A stretch of 64,000 bases of DNA from positions 30,757 to 94,756 of the forward strand of contig WEDG01001086.1 in assembly GCA_017591395.1 (NCBI GenBank). Direction: 5' to 3'. Shown piece after piece: positions 35,173 to 45,349 of the stretch (its first letter is position 1; the number at the start of each line of letters is the position of its first letter). The notes beneath the pieces were generated by a model. It was not told the DNA's origin, ran no database searches, and worked only from the letters and a program-made list of their open reading frames with translations. The DNA is from Schistocephalus solidus. Its lineage: Eukaryota > Platyhelminthes > Cestoda > Diphyllobothriidea > Diphyllobothriidae. The position numbers and the translations under genes are program-made.

Positions 35173-37170
35173 CAACCAAATAACCGAGAAACTGGAGGAC
35201 CTGCATGCTCCAGATGATAACGCTACCGTGGAGACACGATGGTGTCAACTGCGAAATGTCATCCAGTCCACCGCCCTCGATGTACTCGGACGCGCACACC
35301 GTCGACACCAGGACTGGTTTGACGACAATGACGCCGACATCAGCAACTTACTCGCGGAGAAGAATAGACTACACAAAGCCTACATGGACCTTCGAACTGA
35401 CGCCACCAAAGCAGCCTTCTTCAGATGCAGGCGCCTTGTACAACAACGGCTGCGGGAGATGCAGGATGCCTGGATGATCCGAAAGGCTGAGGAAATCCAG
35501 GGGTATGCGGACCGCAATGAAATGAAAAACTTTTTCAAAGCCATCAAAGCCATCTACGGCCCGTGTATCAAGGGGTCCGCACCGCTGCTCAGCTCTGACG
35601 GCACAACACTGCTGACAGAGAAATCGCAAATTCTGAAGCGCTAGGCCGAGCACTTCAGAAATGTCCTTAACTATTCATCAGCCATCTCCGATGCTGCCAT
35701 TGACCGGCTCCCTCAAGTGGACACGAACAATGACCTGGATCTCCCGCCTTCCCTACCAGAAACCATCCGGGCCGTGCAGCAGATTTCCAGCGGTAAAGCA
35801 CCGGGATCTGACGCAATCCCACCGGAAGTATACAAGCACGGTGGGCCCCGGCTGATGGCAGAACTCACAACACTCTTCCAGGAGATGTGTCACCAAGGAC
35901 AAGTTCCTCAGGATTTCAAAGACGCGACCATCGTCCATCTCTACAAACGGAAGGGGAACCGGCAACTCTGTGATAATCACAGAGGCATCTCGTTGCTCAA
36001 CATCGCGGGAAGATCTTCGCCCGTATCCTTCTCAATCGTCTTAACGGTCACCTAGAGCAGGGCCTGCTTCCCGGAAAGCCAATGTGGCTTCCGCCGACAC
36101 CGCGGAACAACCGATATGATCTTTGCCGCCCGCCAGCTACAAGAGAAGTGTCAGGAGATGCGAACTCACCTATACACTACCTTCGTGGATCTAACGAAAG
36201 CCTTTGACACGGTGAATCGTGATGGACTGTGGAAAGTCATGCAGAAATTTGGCTGTCCTAAGCGGTTCACGCACATGGTGCGTCAGCTTCATGACGGGAT
36301 GACGGCGCGCGTCACTGACAACGGGACGGTATCCGAAGCATTCGCAGTGACCAACGGAGTGAAGCAGGGCTGCGTACTGGCCCCCCACCCTCTTCAGTCT
36401 CATGTTCTCGGCTATGCTGATGGACGCCTACCGTGATGAGCAGCCTGGTATCCGCATCACCTACAGAACTGACGGGCACCTTCTCAACAGTCGGCGTATG
36501 CAGGCTCCAACGCGCGTGTCTACGACTACAGTCCATGACTTGCTCTTCGCGGACGACTGCGTCCTTAACACCGTGACAGAGGAGGACATGCAAAGGAGCA
36601 TGGACCTCTTCGCCGGAGGCTGCGCCGATTTTGGATTAACAATCAGTACAGCCAAAACAGTTGTCATGCACCAGCCGCCACCCAGCGCAGAATACAATGC
36701 TCCTCGAATCTATGTCAACGGTGCTCTACTCAAAAACGTGGAAACCTTTCGCTTATCTAGGAAGCACGATGTCGCGCAACACGAGAATCGATGACGAGGT
36801 TGCCCAACGGATCTCCAAAGCTAGTCAGGCTTTCGGCCGGCTGCAGTCCTCCGTGTGGAATCGCCACGGTATTCACCTGAACACCAAACTGAAGATGTAC
36901 AAGGCCGTCGTCTTGTCGACACTCCTTTACGGAGCGGAAACCTGGACCGTCTACTCGAACCAAGCCAGGAAGCTGAATCACTTTCATCTCAGCTGCCTCC
37001 GCAGAATACTGAAGCTGAGATGGCAAGACAGGATCCCGGACACGGAAGTCCTGGAGCGGACTGGAATCCTCAGCATCCATGCCATGCTGAGGCAAGTGCA
37101 ACTGCGATGGAGCGGCCACCTGGTAAGAATGGACGACGAGCGACTACCCAAACGACTTTTTCTACGGTGA
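35173..37170 (+). pseudogene. reverse transcriptase of RTE-like copy 1 pol
   Basis: The N-terminal part (NQITEKLEDLHAPDDNATVE) is open to a TAG at 35642. RT blocks are GKAPGSDAIPPEVYKHGG (about 35790), NHRGISLLNIAG, YTTFVDLTKAFDTVN with the motif A Asp near 36187, NGVKQGCVLAP, and HDLLFADDCVL near 36535 with an intact FADD. Next come [11 protein letters not shown] and the connection-like [20 protein letters not shown], then [19 protein letters not shown] and [20 protein letters not shown]. Single-base indels near 36005, 36390 and 36745 break it. All key RT residues seen are intact. Confidence 0.85.
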
Positions 37171-37199
37171 TGTCGCTACGGGTTCTCGCAGGCAGGGAG

Positions 37200-38234
37200 G
37201 TCAAAAACGACGCTACAAGGACACTTTGAAGACATCGCTGAAGCAACTGCAAATCAACTCTGCGACCTGGGAGGACCTCGCCCAGGATAGACCGGCATGG
37301 AGAAGATCAGTGAAGACTGGTTCAGCGATCTATGAGGCCAACCGGATCGCCGCTGCCAAGGCCAAAAGAGCGGCACGAAAGTCACCAGCGCCCCGGACCA
37401 ACACCGCCAATGCCCAGGCCCCTGCCAACGTGCCCGCGCTGTCAACGCATCTTCCGCGCGCGAATCGGCCTGGTTGGACATCTTCGGACGCAATGCACAA
37501 ACAATCCGACAATTCCAATTTCTACGTCAAATTCTGCTAACCCTCCTTCTGACTCCCCATACCCTCACTCCTGTCATCAATTCCATTGCTCCCACCATCA
37601 CAGAGACCACATCCATCTACTCATCGCCTGTTACCCCTACCACCGCAACCACCACCGCCTTCACTACCACCACCACCACCATCAGCGATGGGGAATCTCT
37701 CCTAAGCTGTACTCAATGCGACCGCACATTCACCTCACGAATCGGCCTGGTCGGTCACTTGCGAATACATCGTACAGAGACCGGTGAGCCAGTGCCTGGA
37801 GCACCATCACACAGCAGAGGTCGTCGCCTCCACTGCCCCTCACTGTCCTCGCGCATTCTACTCATCGCATAGGCCTATTCGGTCACATGCGCATCCATAA
37901 CAGCGGAATTAACCACAATGCCGACAACACCGATACACCATGCACACCCTCCGCTCCTGCCATTCTTAGTGCCCCCTGCCACCCCCACTACCAGCAATGA
38001 CATCCTCCCAGCCTCTACCGATTTCTCCTGCCCACACTGAACCCGCAACTTCAACTCACGCATCGGCCTGGTCGGTCACCTGCGAATCCATCGCATGGAG
38101 GCTGGTGAACCAGTGCCTGGGGCTCCGACATACAGTCGACGTGCCCGCCTTCACTGCCCTAACTGCTTTCGCACATTTTACACACCGCATGGGCCTATTA
38201 GGACACATGCGCCTCCATGACAACCTCCGGTAAA
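37200..38234 (+). pseudogene. C-terminal C2H2 zinc-finger array of RTE-like copy 1 pol
   Basis: Downstream of RT the pol continues into a basic linker (ANRIAAAKAKRAARKSP) and then fingers. Finger 1 is a C2HC type: CPRCQRIFRARIGLVGHL with its last Cys at 37494. Finger 2, C-x2-C-x12-H-x3-H, has Cys at 37708 and 37717 and His at 37756 and 37768. A decayed finger lies near 37830-37905. The next has CPH followed by TGA (38038) in place of the second Cys, then RNFNSRIGLVGHLRIHR. The last is LHCPNCFRTFY with HRMGLLGHMRLHDNLR after a frameshift, ending at a stop at 38234. Linkers repeat TGEPVPGAP and P/T-rich stretches. Likely nucleic-acid binding; target unknown. Confidence 0.75.
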
Positions 38235-39120
38235 CCACCGTAGGCTAACCTACATCAGCGCACACTACCTACACCAATGCATCGACAACACTTTCACAAT
38301 CACCATTTACCATTAGTATATCACGGTTTCCTAGAAACCGTGGCTGGGAAGTCTGCCAATCTGACGCTTCCACCAGACCACGCCGTCGGCTCAGTGTATG
38401 TGCTGTGTGTGTCGAGTGGCTGACCAGTGAACTGGGAGTCAGACGGCGATGGCTGCTCCATATCCCCCTGAGTTTGTGAATCCTGGTGTGTGCGTTATGG
38501 GGGCCAGGTCGTGCTGTGGCGCGCGAAGACGGGTACGCCGATCCGTCAGCCAATGCGCCCACTCCCACATCAGGCAACTGACTGGCTCGGACAGTGGTCT
38601 GATTGTGGGGGTGGAGGAGAGAGTGAGGTCGAGAGCTCAGCGTATTTTCCTCACTATAAACAATCTGACGCGCTTGAAACTATCACGGTGCGCTAAAAGC
38701 CGTGGCTTGGAAGGTTGCCAACTGACGGGATAACTCGGACCGCGTGGTCAGCCCAATGTGTGTTTTTGTGTGGAGTGGCTGACTGGCGGACTGAGAGTCA
38801 GGTTGCAATGGCTCCTTCTTAATGTGGCTCTTTATGGCACTTCCCACTCCGTGGGATCCGAGCCAGGTGTGGTGGCACGCCCAGGGCGGCCTTAGGCCGC
38901 GCCAGCCACCTGCGCCCTCTCCCATCTCCGGTCTTCTTTGACTCTGTCTTGACACCGGACTCAGGTGGGGAGGAGGAGAGAGTGCGGTAGCTGCAGCGCA
39001 AGGCTACTATCACTTAAAACTAATTCACGCGCAAGTCACCGTCCCTGCACCACCTGGTGTGGAGCATACGGTGGACCTCGTCGAAATCGACGGTCGAACT
39101 GCCATGTATGTCAACAGACA
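38235..39120 (+). repeat. 3' UTR of RTE-like copy 1 with two-unit internal repeat
   Basis: Unit 1 (about 38320-38680) and unit 2 (about 38682-39030) share a start of ATCACGGT...CCGTGGCT.GGAAG.TGCCAA, then GAGTGGCTGAC..G..ACTG.GAGTCAG, and an end of GGAGGAGAGAGTG. Each unit begins with a hairpin: CACGGTTTC-CTA-GAAACCGTG at 38322-38342 (9-bp perfect arms) and CACGG...CCGTG at 38684-38704. The tail (CACGCGCAAGTCACCGTCCC, then the GTGGACCTCGTCGAAATCGA end) recurs at 46750-46810 and, inverted, at 60075-60150. Confidence 0.75.
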
Positions 39121-39124
39121 GTAG

Positions 39125-41390
39125 AGATAGTGTTGAACAAAAGAATTCCTGCTGATATTGTTACAGTGGTTAATTGATTTTTTCCTCCTAGAACTGACAA
39201 AATTACTGCTATCTTCCCTGATATGATCAAAACAGATCAAAATATATGGATTCAAGCAAATGAAGATTGCTCATACAAATACTTCTAGTTAAAACTAGGG
39301 CGCTATTTTTCAAAAACCTTTTGAAATTTGTGTATGACAATGTGGATAAATCGCATACTATGCCATTTTCAAGGGAAATTTTCTAAAGTACTGTTTCTCA
39401 TTTACACGCTCTTAACCACAGATATATGCAAACAGTAAGCTCTCCATATTGGTGTTATACCTCAATATGTTTATGAAATTTCAAGACGAAAGTCATCGCT
39501 GGAAGAACAAATACCTTGATGTTTTCATTCTGCTGCTTCGGTAATTTCATGCTGTTTACTTGTACTCAGCGCTGGTGTCATGGAAAAAGTTTTATAACCA
39601 GCTTTTGGTTTATCAGTGAATCATACAACCGCCAGACAAGTTAGTATGCACTTGATGAGGTAAGCCTCTGGACCACCTAACTAGCCATCTTTCCCTCATG
39701 GATGTAATACATGTAAAAGACCATTCTAAGGTTGATATGACAAAGGAATACCGATAAGCAAGAAGAAAATGTATTTCAACAGAAACGCATCGTCATGTAG
39801 CAAGTGAATCTTCTTTCAGTCGTTGCTTCGGTACTCACAGTGGTTAACAAAATCGCGCCTAGCTACTTTAGGATTTCAGTAATTACTTAATTTCATCTAA
39901 TTCACAGGCAAATCGATGAGAAGGTAGGTATTCTTAGACAGTATAATTAATCACTATACCATGCTGAATAAAAATCTTTAAAATTGTTTTTTTCTCAGAG
40001 TAAGGGTAATGCAGTTATGAGTAAAGAAGTTAATTCAGTTAACTGAAGTTTGAAAGCGCCATGAAACAAATCATGCACGGGTAGAAGGGAAAAGATCTGC
40101 CAAAAATGCAAATTGCCAACGTCCTTCTAGTGGAGGAATGGAATGAAAGATAAGGAAAATAGGAAATGTTGCCTATTAATCCTGACGTCCTTCGCTGTAT
40201 TCCGTGCTATGATTCGGACATTTCATATACTTAAATTAACCCAGAAACGAAGCACATTCTACTAAAAAGCCACTGTAGCTTTTCATAACAATAGAGAACG
40301 TTTGAAACTGTTCGAAAAAAAGTTATAAGCAAAAAGCGAGTAGTGCAAAATTTGCATCCTTAAAGTGTAAACATGACCTTTTCTACAAATTTTTGAACAC
40401 GGACAAAAAAGCTCCAAACATATTCGACAGACAACATTGTTACATACATTATTCAACAAAATAGAACACTGATTCCAATAAATGTAGAGAAAATTTAGTT
40501 GATTTCGGCTAAAAAAAACTCGTTAAGCCTGTTCTACTCACCATGCATGAACTTAAAGGACAAAGGTGTTTCATAGATTTGTCCAAGCACAGCCCACAAC
40601 CTTAGATGAGCAGTTTCATATAAGGTAATATGTTCTCTATTTTAAAAGTCATTGTTCAGTCAATAAACAGGCAGAGCTCTATTTTCTTAAAAACGACGCA
40701 TTACGTTGTAAGGAATTACCGCATTGTTTTTAGCTTAATTGTTTTTCGAACAAGCTGAAAATTACCTTACGTGATTTTCCGTGCTGGTTCTAATATGTTC
40801 TATGACTATAAACATGAGATAAGCCAATACACGTTTTATGCCGATGTGATATATATATTGACCGGTCCGATCCTGCTCTGGTTTCTGAGGCAAAACCCCC
40901 CTATCTCGTTGTAGAGTCGCAGGATAAAATTTCTGTGCATACACCTTTTGCGACAGTAATAATACTTTTGCTGAACATTGGATTGTACGTCAAGTGATGG
41001 CCTAAAACTTACGCAAAAAACACCGCGTACTTAGTTTTAGATCATAAACACCTTTATCGAATTTTTGCAGTCAGAAATATATTTTCTTATCATTTTCATA
41101 TCCCTTTTTAACTCAAGACATTTAAAATCCCTGGAATTCTATTCTACAGTTTTCCGTCTATGACATAAAAGTGAATTACGATAGAGCTCATGTAAGTGTA
41201 GTATATTTTTAGCGTCGAATGTTATTAAATACAGCATAAACATCATTCCCGTCTGCTTTAAAATATCGAAAACTGATGAGGATGTTCACGACAGGCTGAA
41301 TTTCAATATTAAGTACTGAGATCTTTATATGACATTTCACGCCTTGCGTGCCAGAATTAATATCCATTTTGGGGCTTAATTCTACCTATT
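39125..41390 (+). other. no gene visible
   Basis: About 2.3 kb of AT-rich sequence upstream of the fucosyltransferase. No open frame of note and no recognisable exon. It may hold the promoter and an upstream non-coding exon of that gene. Confidence 0.3.
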
Positions 41391-41399
41391 TTTTTTCAG
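41383..41399 (+). promoter_or_regulatory. candidate 3' splice acceptor upstream of the fucosyltransferase
   Basis: TACCTATTTTTTTTCAG ending at 41399 is a textbook polypyrimidine tract plus CAG. It lies 419 bases before the ATG of the coding region. It could accept a 5' UTR intron or, as flatworms trans-splice some messages, a spliced leader. Nothing in the sequence proves use. Confidence 0.3.
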
Positions 41400-41818
41400 C
41401 CATCTAGGAGGGCCTTTAAAACCTCGGTTGCCTAGAAAGATCAATGCAAATCATGCCTTCACAATGGCACCGAGGCTGTTAGCGGACGTTCTTTGTATGT
41501 ATTGGCTCCTAAAACATAGCAAGCCGCACTATGCTTAATGCGGCAAACCAGCTAAAGTGTGCTAGTCTCAACAGCCAATGAGATTAAACCAGCACCAGGC
41601 CGTGAGTTCCATTCGCAGAAACCTTCGTCTGCCACGTGCTAGCGACGTCTGACGAACACTCCTTTCAATTCTTCGTCTCCAATTGAATGGGCTGTAAATG
41701 CCACGCGGACTCAAATCGAGAAGGCTCACGTCTAATTGGGTGATTGTTCAGTCAATCAAAAGTACGGGTCCATAGTGTCTAAAGGGGAGACTTTAGATTG
41801 TTGGACAGTAAGACTGCA

Positions 41819-43423
41819 ATGAGTGTCATGAGAAAGCTCTGGATATTTCTTCTCACTTTATGGTTCCTGCTGATAATAATCGTACTGTTAAGTTCGTCCA
41901 ATCGGTATACTACAGACAGCATACAACTTCAATCAAAACTCTTACCTCCGGGAGGCAGCATTTCACCGGAAGAGATCGTAAAGACCGGACACGCCATTGG
42001 CACAGACAACAGGTATAAACTCTTCCGGCAATCAAGGCATATCACTCGAGAGATTTGGCGGTTGGCTAAGTCCCAGCTATCGGATTCACATGTGACAGCC
42101 AGTGAGAAACTCTCCCCAGAGGATCTGGTCGACTGGTTCTCCAGAATGTCTCTTCTACTTGAGACGAAACTCGCAGGCGCAAGTCGGGTGGACGGACAGG
42201 CGGAAGAACTTGTAACTCAGCTTGATGTCCTGGCACAGACTGTCCAACGGAGGATCCTCAATCTGCAAAATCCACGAGATTGCCGGAAGGCTCGCTATCT
42301 AATCGCTACGCCGAAAGATAGCTGCGGTTTCGGCTGCCGCGTGCACCACTGGATCTACTGCTTCTCCGTGGCTTTTGCTCTTAACCGCACACTCTACATG
42401 TCGCGTAGAAAGGAACTTAAGGAATTCCTTCCTATCACCAAATGTGTTCCAGAGAATAGCCCCGCAGAGCCATTTACCACAGGTGACAGAAACAGCCAAT
42501 ACTTGCATTGTCCAATTATTGATATAGTCCATTCGGACCTACGGCCACCGGCTCTGCCAAGGGATCTGGCAAGTGCACTTGAACGGCTTCATGGAGCACC
42601 ATTCCCGTGGTTTGCAGGTCAGCTTCTACAGTACCTGTTTCGTCTCAAAGAGGGGGAATTTAAGCGTGCCTTGGAGGCTAACATTAGCAGCCTTCGAACG
42701 GAGGCCCCAAAGGCAGGCTACCGACAGCCGGTTGTTGGAATTCACGTTAGACGAACGGACAAAGTCGGAACAGAGGCGCAATTTCACGGGCTTGCAGAGT
42801 ACATGATGCATGCCGAACGTTTCTTCAAGCAGAAGGAACTGGAGCGTCAAATTGCAAATGCAGACAACTATTGGACTGGGGATGTTCATGCACCAGTGTC
42901 AAAAATCGCACCACTCAATCGCCGCATTTTTCTGGCGACCGATGATCCCTCCGTCTTTGAGGATGCTAAGAACCAATTTCCCGAATACGAATTTATCGGC
43001 AACAGAGACCGAGCAGCCTCGGCTAGTGTAGAGACGAGAAACAGTCGAAATGCCATCCTAGGCATTATAACTGACATTATTATGCTAGCCAACACTGATT
43101 TTCTGTCATGTACCTTTTCGTCACAGGTGTGCAGATTGGCCTACGAACTGATGCAGACTCAGCACCGTTATCTGGGCGATGCCAGTGGACAGTTCGAGTC
43201 TTTAGACGACCTCTATTACTTTGGTGGACAGCAGCTCTTGCCTTGGAAAGCAATTATACCCGACGCAAAACGAGGCATAGGCCTAGGCGACGAATACAAG
43301 CTTCATGGCAATCACTGGGATGGATTTGCTAAAGCGGAACGCATAGGGGAGGAAAAAGGATCGCAACTTTTGCCCGCTTTTATGTTTGACCAGCAAATTG
43401 TTCTGTTACCTAACCAGCCATAG
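41819..43423 (+). CDS. FUT8: alpha-(1,6)-fucosyltransferase, intronless (FUT8-like, GT23)
   Basis: A Golgi type II membrane enzyme of the FUT8 family, which adds alpha-1,6 (core) fucose from GDP-fucose to the innermost GlcNAc of N-glycans. The ORF is open for 534 codons with no intron. An in-frame TAA at 41780 lies upstream, and the first ATG is 41819; the open frame before it has no ATG. Residues 6-25 (LWIFLLTLWFLLIIIVLL) form the signal anchor, followed by a helical stem. The catalytic region has RILNLQNPRDCRKARYLIA, CGFGCRVHHWIYCFSVAF, the GDP-fucose-binding GIHVRRTDKVGTEAQFH (Arg-Arg at 311-312), FLATDDPSVF (373-382) and TFSSQVCRLAYELMQ (from 432). A C-terminal SH3-like part (YYFGGQ...GNHWDGFAKA, about 466-523) matches the family. 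Length is slightly below the roughly 575 residues of vertebrate FUT8. A region of about 20 extra residues lies between HVRRTDK and TDD. No stops or indels; likely functional. Flanked only by transposons. Confidence 0.93.
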   Translation: MSVMRKLWIFLLTLWFLLIIIVLLSSSNRYTTDSIQLQSKLLPPGGSISPEEIVKTGHAIGTDNRYKLFRQSRHITREIWRLAKSQLSDSHVTASEKLSPEDLVDWFSRMSLLLETKLAGASRVDGQAEELVTQLDVLAQTVQRRILNLQNPRDCRKARYLIATPKDSCGFGCRVHHWIYCFSVAFALNRTLYMSRRKELKEFLPITKCVPENSPAEPFTTGDRNSQYLHCPIIDIVHSDLRPPALPRDLASALERLHGAPFPWFAGQLLQYLFRLKEGEFKRALEANISSLRTEAPKAGYRQPVVGIHVRRTDKVGTEAQFHGLAEYMMHAERFFKQKELERQIANADNYWTGDVHAPVSKIAPLNRRIFLATDDPSVFEDAKNQFPEYEFIGNRDRAASASVETRNSRNAILGIITDIIMLANTDFLSCTFSSQVCRLAYELMQTQHRYLGDASGQFESLDDLYYFGGQQLLPWKAIIPDAKRGIGLGDEYKLHGNHWDGFAKAERIGEEKGSQLLPAFMFDQQIVLLPNQP

Positions 43424-43479
43424 ATTGTTTTATAAATTTTATACTGTACAGAAATGCAGTTGACTGACTTTAATTCGCT

Positions 43480-43762
43480 CGGGAGCTCCTTTTTTATTCT
43501 GGCGGATGGACGCTCACTGATTGGCTGCGGGAATCACTCGTCCCGTACTTCCTTGGGGCTACGCGAGCAGCCGCACAGCGACTAGTATTGCAGGCAGAAT
43601 TAAATTACCGATAAAGATAACAAAGACTGGATTGGCCATTTCTGGCTTAATAGCCACCATCAGCCACCCATACACAACCCCAAGTGGTATACCACCCGAG
43701 GCTTGAACCCGCGACCTATTGATTAGAATTCCAATACTATAACCAACTGCATTACGGACCCG
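43480..43762 (-). mobile_element. tRNA-derived SINE, near full length
   Basis: On the minus strand the element starts with a tRNA-like head: A-box-like TGCAGTTGGTTA (43740-43751) and B box GGTTCAAGCC (43700-43709). The body is GGCTGATGGTGGCTATTAAG, AGAAATGGCCAATCCAGTC, TTTATCGGTAAT, and then a tail with GTCGCTGTGCGGCTGCTCGC. It lies about 60 bases after the fucosyltransferase stop, antisense to it, and could be part of that gene's 3' UTR. Confidence 0.75.
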
Positions 43763-43800
43763 TTGTATTGACGGTTTCGATTGGTTTTTATTCTGTAACC

Positions 43801-43806
43801 AATAAA
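43801..43806 (+). terminator. candidate poly(A) signal for the fucosyltransferase
   Basis: An AATAAA lies about 380 bases after the stop codon, just beyond the antisense SINE. No closer canonical signal is seen; ATAAAT-like strings at about 43430-43440 are weaker candidates. Confidence 0.25.
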
Positions 43807-43809
43807 AGA

Positions 43810-45345
43810 TCACTGACATAACCACTGACCCTTCGGCATGACACTGAACTAGATACTGCCCGTAATGGAGGTGGTTCTGCGCTAGGTACCGTGGAATTTA
43901 GGGTTACAGAAAGGTTTCAGCAAAGGTTAGGTTGACGATTAGGCTACGGCTTACGTTTGGATTAGGTTTACTTTTAGGCTAATGGAATAGTTGGCATTCC
44001 TGGATGTCAGCGCAAAGCCTTGTGTATTATGGGGTTGGCTTCGTGTGGCCCAAACTGTCAGTGTTAACTAAACAGATCAGCGCATTTTACTAGATGGCTT
44101 AATGGGCTTGAATTAAAGCCGAACAGTTTGTACAAATTCGACATTTTAAAGCACTGAACACGGAGTGGGCAGAAGAATAATTGATAAAAGTGAGCATTAA
44201 CCATCGTAACATACACAGGGTGGAATAAAATTGAATAGAAAAACAAAAGAAAACTCTGAATATAGGCTTTTTTATTTATTTATGTTTTTATTTTAATATA
44301 CAGGCAAAGTGTAAATGTGTAGTTTGCAGTCAATCCAAATAAGTAACACAGAATGCAGGTCGAGCTTGATCGTGAAGTATAGACAAGTAGCTTACTTCAA
44401 ATGTCAATGACTCGTTGAATGCATGAAAAGATTCTGACATTTGAATGAAAGGCGGCGTTGTAGGTGTATTATAGTGTTTTCCGTGAAATATTGGTAATTT
44501 CAGGTGGTTAGAGGTTACGAAATTTGCATGCCTAAAGTGCTTTCTTATCATATTTAGTATTCAAAGGATGTTACCAAGGCATATCGATAACATGAAGAAT
44601 TACATGTTTCAATTATTTTATTCGGAAATGTTTGGGAAAATGAGGAACATAAGATGGATCATAGAATGCATAATGTCAACTTTGAATGGAACTGTGCCTT
44701 ACTGAATTCATTCGTCTATACTTGTTTGTATGCGTTAAGAGGACGACCGGTCAAGCACCAGATTTCTTCCGATATCCGAGGAGTCTTCTCCTTTAAGCAT
44801 GCAAACACATGAAACGTGAACTTTCGCATACATTCATCATAGATAATTTGTTGCGTGATCAGAGAGTAGTGAAACTCAAACTCGTGGTTGGGAGTTAAAG
44901 TGGTAGTTAGAAATGAAATGCCCTTCGCCAAGGCAAATGGCAATCCATATTCTAAAAAAAGGGCTTTTGCATGGTTAGATAAAATAGTCAGCACAATCAA
45001 TCATACTGTTCTGAATACCCTCTTCACAATCTAATCGGAAGCCCCATTTTAAAGACTCTTCTGGAATTGTATTACTTAAGATAGAATTTTAATGGGAATT
45101 AAAGGCTAAATTCTTCAACCGGATACTTTAAAATTTGGGAAGTGAGACCACTCCAGTCGTTCGCTCGGATTGCTCATCGTTAGTTCTTATTGGGTGGGTA
45201 AGCGTAAACCAAATGCACTTCTTATTCAAACCAGTTTTTTGCCAGAATGTGTCAAACGAGAATGTCCTTAACGGTGCCGTTAAAGCAAAGAATAAAATTT
45301 CTAGAGCAGGATGATAAAACGGGGATTCGATGGATGGAACGACAT
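43810..45345 (+). other. no gene visible apart from a MITE-like repeat
   Basis: AT-rich sequence. Minus-strand open frames at 44330-44551 and 44716-45000 have no recognisable motif. The repeat at 43878-44014 is listed separately. Confidence 0.3.
43878..44014 (+). repeat. MITE-like repeat with telomere-like core
   Basis: Imperfect terminal inverted repeats TGCGCTAGGTACCGTGGAAT (43878-43897) and the complement TGCGCTGACATCCAGGAAT (44014-43996) flank a core of TTAGGGTT, GGTTAGGTT, GATTAGGCT, GATTAGGTT and TTTAGGCT units. The minus-oriented block at 25275-25353 shares one end. A small non-autonomous DNA element is one reading. Confidence 0.4.
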
Positions 45346-45349
45346 GTGC

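Larger units (their letters stand above)
33786..39120 (+). mobile_element. RTE-like non-LTR retrotransposon with zinc-finger tail (copy 1)
   Basis: A GC-rich element in an AT-rich background, about 5.3 kb. Order: structured 5' leader, endonuclease, 67-nt intron-like segment, RT, C2H2 finger array, 3' UTR with a two-unit repeat. The minus-strand copy at 60070-64000 repeats this order. A zinc-finger plus 3' UTR fragment lies at 45350-46860. Several single-base indels and stops (near 34340, 34575, 34860, 35642, 36005, 36390, 36745, 37165) make it inactive but rather young. The RTE label is by resemblance of endonuclease and RT; the clade is not proven. Confidence 0.8.

Noticed and set aside
37700..38234. 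An independent C2H2 zinc-finger host gene
   Set aside because: The fingers directly continue the RT C-terminus and recur with the same element's 3' UTR at two other sites; they belong to the retrotransposon.
41798..41818. Start of the fucosyltransferase at 41798
   Set aside because: The codon there is TTG. The first ATG in the open frame is at 41819, and it directly precedes the membrane anchor, so 41819 is preferred.
44716..45000. Minus-strand open frame of 94 codons
   Set aside because: Low-complexity AT-driven composition and no motif; likely chance.
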